Origin: DASPKW01 sp038244055
Lineage (GTDB): Bacteria; Planctomycetota; Phycisphaerae; Tepidisphaerales; Tepidisphaeraceae
DNA length: 10,784 nt
Assembly (NCBI GenBank): GCA_038244055.1
Contig: JBBRTW010000233.1
Coordinates: 1 to 10,784, forward strand
Direction: 5' to 3'
Made by a program: the position numbers and the translations under genes. This document shows positions 7,143 through 10,784 of the stretch, in pieces (within the stretch, counting starts at the first letter, position 1; every line of letters begins with the position of its first letter). The notes beneath the pieces were generated by a model. The model did no database searches. It saw only the letters and a list, made by a program, of their open reading frames with translations, and had not been told where the DNA came from.

Positions 7143-7256
7143 GCACGGGCATCCTGCCCGTGTAAACAGCCTTATCCGTTGCACGCGCATCCTGCCCGTG
7201 TAAACAGCCTTATCCATTGCACGGGCATCTTGCCCGTGTAAACAGCCTTCGCATTC
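7143..7256. repeat. Three tandem 38-nt hairpin repeats between msrP and msrQ
   Basis: The units are 7143-7180, 7181-7218 and 7219-7256. Each has GCACGGGCATCCTGCCCGTG followed by TAAACAGCCTT and a short variable end. Units 1 and 3 form a perfect 8-bp stem (CACGGGCA/TGCCCGTG) with a 3-nt loop (TCC or TCT). Unit 2 carries GCACGCGCA, which breaks one pair. There are no unique spacers, so this is not a CRISPR array. I recall this hairpin as a common dispersed repeat of planctomycete genomes. In the msrPQ transcript it would form up to three stem-loops between the cistrons. Confidence 0.92.
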
Positions 7257-7267
7257 AAAGGCCCCGA

Positions 7268-8239
7268 TCAGAAGTTCTTGCGGAGATCCATGCCGGTGTA
7301 GAGTGAGGCGACCTGCTCGCCGTAGCCGTTGAACATCAGGGTTTTGCGCCGTCCGGACTCGCCGATGCGCTGCTCGTTGGCCTGGGTCCAGCGCGGATGA
7401 TCGACTTGGGGATTGACGTTGGCGTAGAAGCCATATTCGCCGGGGTTGGCTTCAGACCAGGTGGTTTTGGGCATTTCCGCGACCAGGGAAATCTTGACGA
7501 GCGACTTGATCCCCTTGAAGCCGTATTTCCAGGGCACGACCAGCCGAATCGGCGCACCATCCTGCGGCGGAAGCTGCTTGCCGTACAAGCCGCTGGCCAG
7601 AATCGCCAGCGGGTGCATCGCTTCATCCATGCGCAGGCCTTCGATGTAAGGCCAGTCGAGCACGCCCGTTTTCTGGTTGGGCATGCGCTTGGGATCGAGG
7701 AGAGTCTGGAAGGCGACATATTTGGCGCTGCTGAGGGGTTCGACTTTGTTGAGCAGCGCCGCCAGCGGAAACCCGGCCCAGGGAATGACCATCGACCAGG
7801 CTTCGACACAGCGCATTCGATACACGCGCTCTTCCAGCGGCGCGATCTTCAGCAGGTCATCGAGATCAAACACTTTGGGTTTGGCGACCAGCCCATCCAC
7901 CGCGACCTGCCAGCCCCTGGTATCGAAGTGGGCGGCCGCGTCGGCGACGCCGTCCTTGTCGGTGGAGAATTCGTAGAAGTTGTTGTAGTGGGTGATGTCC
8001 TGCACGGACGTCATCGGCTCATCGACCCTGAAACCCGCCCCGGTGGGTTTGGTGGTGGACACATCCGCGAGCTTCCTCGGGTTGTCGTTGCGCGAAGTCG
8101 AGCGATTCAGTGTTCGATAAACCAATCCCGTCGCCACCGCGCTGGCCGCGACAATGCCGGCGCGCATGAAGTTCCGGCGGTTGAAATAAACCTCGGGGGG
8201 TGTGACTTGATCCGAGGAGATGGGCTCGGCATTCGACAT
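7268..8239 (-). CDS. msrP: Periplasmic methionine sulfoxide reductase, molybdopterin catalytic subunit
   Basis: MsrP (YedY) reduces methionine sulfoxide in exported proteins at a Mo-molybdopterin centre, with electrons from MsrQ. The 323-residue protein is close to the 334 of E. coli MsrP. It has a Tat signal, NRRNFMRAG (20-28), followed by a hydrophobic stretch to about 41. The family blocks are NNFYEFSTDK (86-95), GWQVAVDGLV (109-118), and RMRCVEAWSMVIPWAGFPL (141-159), where Cys144 is the expected Mo ligand. APIRLVVPWKYGFKGIKSLVKI (from 229) is also typical. I chose ATG 8239 because GGAG lies 9 nt upstream (8249-8252 on the plus strand). The frame continues to 8500 but without a plausible signal peptide, and the alternative ATG 8254 has no ribosome binding site. 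It probably leads the msrP-msrQ transcript and is divergent from the small Cys-protein gene at 8521. Confidence 0.95.
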   Translation of the reverse strand: MSNAEPISSDQVTPPEVYFNRRNFMRAGIVAASAVATGLVYRTLNRSTSRNDNPRKLADVSTTKPTGAGFRVDEPMTSVQDITHYNNFYEFSTDKDGVADAAAHFDTRGWQVAVDGLVAKPKVFDLDDLLKIAPLEERVYRMRCVEAWSMVIPWAGFPLAALLNKVEPLSSAKYVAFQTLLDPKRMPNQKTGVLDWPYIEGLRMDEAMHPLAILASGLYGKQLPPQDGAPIRLVVPWKYGFKGIKSLVKISLVAEMPKTTWSEANPGEYGFYANVNPQVDHPRWTQANEQRIGESGRRKTLMFNGYGEQVASLYTGMDLRKNF

Positions 8240-8275
8240 GGCGGAACGCTCCATCAGGGTGCGGCGATGATGCGG

Positions 8276-8281
8276 AGTATA
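8276..8281 (-). promoter_or_regulatory. Candidate -10 element for msrP
   Basis: On the minus strand the hexamer TATACT lies 36 nt upstream of the msrP ATG, in the sequence GGCCCTTATACTCC. No convincing -35 hexamer stands at 16-18 nt, so the call is tentative. Confidence 0.35.
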
Positions 8282-8437
8282 AGGGCCGGTTTGATTGTAT
8301 TGCGAGCCCCGGACCGGGGAAAGCGATATCCATGATACCCACTGGCGACGCTTCAGACACGTCACCGGCCTGAACGGCAGGCGCGAAAATTGTCCGGAAA
8401 CATCCCGCGATTGCCCGTTACGCCGCCTGGGCCGCAT

Positions 8438-8460
8438 GACTATCGTAGGGGATGCTCGTC
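8438..8460 (+). promoter_or_regulatory. Leader box shared by the two Cys-protein genes (copy 1)
   Basis: GACTATCGTAGG (8438-8449), ending 11 nt later in CTCGTC, resembles CACTATGAGGTGCCTTCGTC at 9077-9096 in front of the paralogue. The blocks end 60 and 63 nt before the two start codons. (G/C)ACTAT could be a -10 hexamer; no clear -35 is visible. The similarity may reflect a duplicated promoter. Confidence 0.35.
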
Positions 8461-8520
8461 GTTGGCCTGCTCGCGTGGGCGGCTCAATGCTCGGGTTCAT
8501 ATCTTTTCAAGGAGCGTCCC

Positions 8521-8892
8521 ATGTTCGATCCGAAAAAGCTGCTGTTCGCGGCCGTTGCCATTTGCGCGCTGGGCCTGCTGGGTGTCGCATCCCGGGCGGC
8601 CGAAGAAGGTCATACGATGACCGGCGTACTCATCGACAATGCCTGCGGCGCCAAGCAGGCCGATGAGGCCGCGGCGGCCAAGCACCCGATCGCCTGCACC
8701 AAGAAAGAGGCCTGCGCCGCCTCGGGCTATCAGTTGGTCGTGGGCGAGAAGCACTACAAGCTCGATCCCAAGGGCAACGACCAGGCCAAGGAATACCTCG
8801 CCAAGGCCGAGACCACTCACGTCATCGTCGCGGGAAAAATGGATGGTGAGGTGATGGTGGTGACATCGATCAAGCCGGTCACCGCGAAATGA
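8521..8892 (+). CDS. Small exported protein with three conserved cysteines, paralogue 1
   Basis: The 123-residue product starts at ATG 8521, with AAGGAG at 8509-8514. A signal peptide covers residues 1-27 (MFDPKK, hydrophobic core, cleavage near SRAAEE). The mature part of about 95 residues has Cys42 in LIDNACGAK, then the block AAAAKHPIACTKKEAC with His55, Cys59 and Cys65, then SGYQLVVGEKHYKLDPKGND, and a beta-rich end. I have seen similar unnamed exported proteins with a 'GFGLVTADGKFLKFDAAGN'-like segment in other bacteria, but I know no function for them. The three Cys and the His could bind a metal or form a disulfide; this is inference. It matches the product of 9160-9537 at about 77 of 123 aligned positions by hand alignment. 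It is divergent from msrP and ends with its own terminator hairpin. Confidence 0.88.
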   Translation: MFDPKKLLFAAVAICALGLLGVASRAAEEGHTMTGVLIDNACGAKQADEAAAAKHPIACTKKEACAASGYQLVVGEKHYKLDPKGNDQAKEYLAKAETTHVIVAGKMDGEVMVVTSIKPVTAK

Positions 8893-8942
8893 TTCCTGCT
8901 GGTGATTCGCCAAGCGCGAAGCCAACCCGCGGTTCAACGATC

Positions 8943-8974
8943 GGGCAGGTCTCCATGGATGAGGCCTGCCCTTT
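8943..8974 (+). terminator. Terminator hairpin after paralogue 1
   Basis: GGGCAGGTCTC (8943-8953) pairs with GAGGCCTGCCC (8961-8971), giving 11 bp with one G-T pair and the 7-nt loop CATGGAT. TTT follows. It lies 50 nt after the stop at 8892 and has a homologue after paralogue 2. Confidence 0.75.
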
Positions 8975-9076
8975 GAATTGCGCGGTGGCGAACCGAAACT
9001 GCGAATCATTCCGGTATCGCATTCCAAACATTTGCAGGCCCCGATTTTCCGCAACGCCCGGCGTGCTTCGTTGCTA

Positions 9077-9096
9077 CACTATGAGGTGCCTTCGTC
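9077..9096 (+). promoter_or_regulatory. Leader box shared by the two Cys-protein genes (copy 2)
   Basis: CACTATGAGGTGCCTTCGTC matches the block before paralogue 1 in order and in distance to the start codon. The overlapping TACACT (9075-9080) is an alternative -10 hexamer. With the terminator between the genes, this argues that paralogue 2 has its own promoter. Confidence 0.35.
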
Positions 9097-9159
9097 ACCA
9101 GCGCGCCGGCGTGGGCGGGCGGAAAGATGCAGGTTAACTTCACTTCAAGGAGAGATCCC

Positions 9160-9537
9160 ATGTTCGATCCAAAGAAACTGTTGCTGGCCGTGATCGCGAT
9201 TTTTGGCCTGGGCCTGATCAGTGTCGCGACCCGGGCGGCCGATGAACCCCAGACCCTTTCCGGCATTCTCATCGACAACGCCTGCGGCGCTCGGGATGCG
9301 AACAAGACCGAAGCCGCCGCCGCCAAGCACCCCATCGCCTGCGCCAAAAAAGAGAGCTGCGCCCAAACCGGCTATCAGTTGATCGTCGGCGACAAGCACC
9401 TCAAGTTCGACGCCAAGGGCAACGATCTGGCCAAGGAATATCTCACCAAGGCCAAGTCCCTCAAGGTGACCATCGAAGGCAAAGTGGATGCCGACACGGT
9501 TGCGGTGACCTCGCTGAAGGCGACTGGCGGGAAATAG
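9160..9537 (+). CDS. Small exported protein with three conserved cysteines, paralogue 2
   Basis: The 125-residue product starts at ATG 9160, 7 nt after AAGGAG (9147-9152); upstream in-frame codons add no signal-like sequence. A signal peptide covers residues 1-27 (MFDPKKLLLAVIAI, cleavage near TRAADE). The mature domain keeps the same features as its neighbour: Cys42 in LIDNACGAR, His57, Cys61 and Cys67 in KHPIACAKKESC, then GYQLIVGDKHLKFDAKGND. The two proteins differ by a 2-residue insertion near residue 49 and are about 63 percent identical by hand alignment. The similar leader, ribosome binding site and terminator show that a whole transcription unit was duplicated. Function is unknown, and the retention of all Cys and His positions suggests both copies are functional. 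Confidence 0.88.
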   Translation: MFDPKKLLLAVIAIFGLGLISVATRAADEPQTLSGILIDNACGARDANKTEAAAAKHPIACAKKESCAQTGYQLIVGDKHLKFDAKGNDLAKEYLTKAKSLKVTIEGKVDADTVAVTSLKATGGK

Positions 9538-9573
9538 CGCCGACGCGGCATGCGCAGTATTCGGTTTAACGAT

Positions 9574-9610
9574 GCGGGCAGGTCTCAATTGAAATGGGGC
9601 CTGCCTGCTT
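9574..9610 (+). terminator. Terminator hairpin after paralogue 2
   Basis: GCGGGCAGGTC (9574-9584) pairs with GGCCTGCCTGC (9598-9608), with two G-T pairs, around a 13-nt loop; only TT follows. The block CGGTTTAACGATGCGGGCAG (9562-9581) matches CGGTTCAACGATCGGGCAG (8930-8948) after paralogue 1, so this is the duplicated terminator, somewhat decayed. Confidence 0.65.
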
Positions 9611-9692
9611 CGCATTTTCCGGACTGTGTTTATTCTCGCCCGTGGGCAAAGGGCGGGATATGATGGAGTGGGAATGGATATCCTCGGGCGGT

Positions 9693-9709
9693 GGTGGGAG
9701 TTGCCCACC
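9693..9709. repeat. Short palindrome GGTGGG/CCCACC before a ribosome binding site
   Basis: GGTGGG-AGTTG-CCCACC forms a 6-bp hairpin that ends 4 nt before the GGAGG of the next gene. On the minus strand the region reads GTTGGGTGGGCAACTCCCAC, a sequence I recall as a dispersed planctomycete repeat. It could be a repeat copy or a leader hairpin that limits translation. Confidence 0.4.
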
Positions 9710-9722
9710 CAACGGAGGTTCT

Positions 9723-10394
9723 ATGCTTGTCGCCGCGGCCAGCGATCAGTGGATGTGGGGGCTCGGCTTCGCGGCGATGTTGCTGGCGTACTGGGCATCG
9801 CGCTGGTGGGCGCAGCGGGGCATGCTGAAGACCAACGCATTGCGACATCGGCTGACCGATGGCTCGCTGTCGCCCCGCGAGCAGCATTATGCCTTTGCCC
9901 ATACCTATCTGCGCGGGCTGGCGTTCGAGGATCCGGATCGAATTGTGATCGCCCTGGCCGCGCCGGAGGCGGATGAGTTGCTGGTGGAGTTATGGAATGG
10001 AGTGGCCAAAGATCTGGTCGAGGCGGGGGAAGAGGTGGAGGCCGTTCCGCCCATCGGGCTGGAAGCCATCCCGGCGCGCGTGGCGGGCCGGCCGTGTGCG
10101 CTGGTGAAAATGCCCGCGCCGCGCGCGACCACGGAGGCTTATTTTGTCGCGATTGTCTTGAACCACGATGTGGATGAGCCCGCTAAACCCGCGCCGGAGC
10201 CGGGGGTCTATTTCTTCACATTGGAGATGGGATTTGCCATTGATGGCGCTCCCCGAACGGCTTTTGGCGAATGGGATTCGGCCGCCATTCACCGCCAGCA
10301 TGGCGAGGGGCCACCGGCCGATGGGCGGGCGTTTCTCGATCATATCGCCCGGCATCTGACGCAGGCCAAGCCGGCGACATCGAATCAATCCTAA
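9723..10394 (+). CDS. Protein of unknown function with one N-terminal membrane segment
   Basis: I do not recognise this family. I chose ATG 9723 because GGAGG lies at 9714-9718; the same frame is open upstream to 9594, but that part reads as intergenic hairpin sequence. The 223-residue product has one hydrophobic segment (about 10-29) followed by WWAQRGMLKTNALRHR. The basic residues after the segment suggest that it is a membrane anchor with the rest in the cytoplasm. Residues 35-215 form a soluble acidic domain with SPREQHYAFAHTYLRG (51-66), YFVAIVLNHD (141-150), a likely beta-rich GVYFFTLEMGF segment (163-173), and RAFLDHIARHL near the end. No catalytic motif stands out. It follows the terminator of paralogue 2, so it is probably transcribed separately. 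Confidence 0.75.
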   Translation: MLVAAASDQWMWGLGFAAMLLAYWASRWWAQRGMLKTNALRHRLTDGSLSPREQHYAFAHTYLRGLAFEDPDRIVIALAAPEADELLVELWNGVAKDLVEAGEEVEAVPPIGLEAIPARVAGRPCALVKMPAPRATTEAYFVAIVLNHDVDEPAKPAPEPGVYFFTLEMGFAIDGAPRTAFGEWDSAAIHRQHGEGPPADGRAFLDHIARHLTQAKPATSNQS

Positions 10395-10633
10395 TCGTTT
10401 ATGAATTAACAGGATACGACTCGCCAAAAACTGCAGCGGATCGGTCAGGAATCGAGTGGGCTAGGCGAGCGCCGGTCACGCATCATCCGGAAGATCAACT
10501 CGGTGCCATTGCGTCTCAGGGCTATGGAGGCATCAAGCCATGGGATTTGTAACGCCGCAAGCAATAGCCGGGGTTCCCGGACGTTACGATAGGGCTTATA
10601 GTCCACTTCTATTCACCGTGCCGGGAGTTTCAA
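10395..10633. other. Intergenic stretch without a recognised gene
   Basis: No tRNA, rRNA or convincing reading frame is seen in these 239 nt. An open frame crosses part of it (ending at 10552), but it starts inside the preceding gene in another frame and resembles nothing I know. The first 40 nt are AT-richer than the surroundings. TACGAT at 10586-10591 and TTATAG at 10596-10601 are possible -10 elements for the downstream gene. Confidence 0.5.
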
Positions 10634-10784
10634 ATGGGTTTGCGTCCGCAGCGAACGATCTTGGTTCTGGCGATGGGCCTGTCATTGGCCATCGCTTCTG
10701 GCGTTCTACTGGCTAAAGGCGGAGGGGGCGGCGGGGGAGGAGGTCACGGCGGCGGGGGTGGTGGAGGTCGCGGCGGCGGGGGCG
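10634..10784 (+). CDS. Exported glycine-rich protein (3' end cut by window)
   Basis: The start at ATG 10634 has GGAG at 10624-10627, 6 nt upstream. The first 28 residues look like a signal peptide (MGLRPQRTILVLAMG, then a hydrophobic core ending near VLLA), followed by KGGGGGGGGGHGGGGGGGRG to the edge of the window. All of the visible mature part is Gly with single Lys, His and Arg residues. The repeat could be a long structural Gly-rich region or a linker before a folded domain outside the window; which one cannot be told here. The G-rich coding strand (runs of GGCGGGGG) may form unusual DNA structure or cause slippage. No function is assigned. Confidence 0.7.
   Translation, partial: MGLRPQRTILVLAMGLSLAIASGVLLAKGGGGGGGGGHGGGGGGGRGGGG

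Noticed and set aside
7122..7217. N-terminal extension of the MsrQ fusion
   Set aside because: The extra residues are a translation of the 38-nt hairpin repeats. The MsrQ-like sequence begins at the ATG pair 7121/7118.
7143..7256. CRISPR array
   Set aside because: The units are directly adjacent and almost identical, with no unique spacers and no cas genes nearby.
6339..8335. Long plus-strand open frames opposite the msrQ fusion and msrP
   Set aside because: The minus-strand frames carry unmistakable haem, flavin, ferredoxin and molybdopterin motifs. The plus-strand readings have none.
8240..8500. N-terminal extension of MsrP by 87 residues
   Set aside because: It is Arg-rich and has no signal peptide. 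The Tat signal follows ATG 8239, which has GGAG upstream.
8452..8520. Earlier ATG start for the first Cys-protein gene
   Set aside because: The ATG at 8521 has a strong AAGGAG and gives a normal signal peptide identical at its start (MFDPKK) to that of the paralogue.
10271..10552. Open frame overlapping the end of the unknown gene and running into the intergenic region
   Set aside because: It starts out of frame inside the 9723-10394 gene, has no ribosome binding site that I can support, and resembles no known protein.

Overview
This GC-rich window looks like chromosomal DNA of a planctomycete, most likely of the Phycisphaerae type. The evidence is indirect. It includes short palindromic intergenic repeats of kinds I associate with planctomycete genomes (a GCACGGGCATCCTGCCCGTG hairpin repeat and AGGC/GCCT hairpins), an alpha/alpha-toroid protein fused to two DUF4159-like domains, long Pro/Ala/Lys-rich or Pro/Met-rich extensions, and a mix of TTG, GTG and ATG starts. 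No rRNA, tRNA, CRISPR array, transposase or phage gene was recognised.

Layout. Positions 2-550 (+) hold the 3' end of a gene whose product ends in a DUF4340-like domain. It overlaps a short-type queF (531-920, +; preQ0 reductase, queuosine pathway). After an intergenic inverted repeat comes a membrane-anchored SppA-type S49 protease (1132-2511, +) with a long Pro/Met/Gly-rich N-terminus. A run of four small hairpins (2522-2650) separates it from a large exported protein (2668-5181, +) made of a toroid domain, two DUF4159-like domains and a low-complexity tail. An inverted pair of CCCTCTCCCG repeats lies between this gene and the convergent minus-strand genes.

The minus-strand block (8239 down to 5337) is a methionine sulfoxide reductase system. 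MsrP, the Tat-exported molybdopterin catalytic subunit, is followed by an MsrQ-type haem membrane protein fused to an FAD/NAD(P)H reductase and a [2Fe-2S] ferredoxin. The fusion looks like a self-contained electron line from cytoplasmic NAD(P)H to periplasmic MsrP. Three tandem 38-nt hairpin repeats sit between the two genes.

Divergent from msrP is a tandem duplication of a small exported protein with three conserved cysteines (8521-8892 and 9160-9537, +). Each copy has its own similar leader, ribosome binding site and terminator hairpin. A single-membrane-segment protein of unknown function (9723-10394, +) and the start of an exported glycine-rich protein (10634 to the right edge, +) complete the window.

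The most notable items are the three-part MsrQ fusion next to msrP, the duplicated Cys-protein cassette beside it, and the dense set of intergenic hairpin repeats of at least four kinds.
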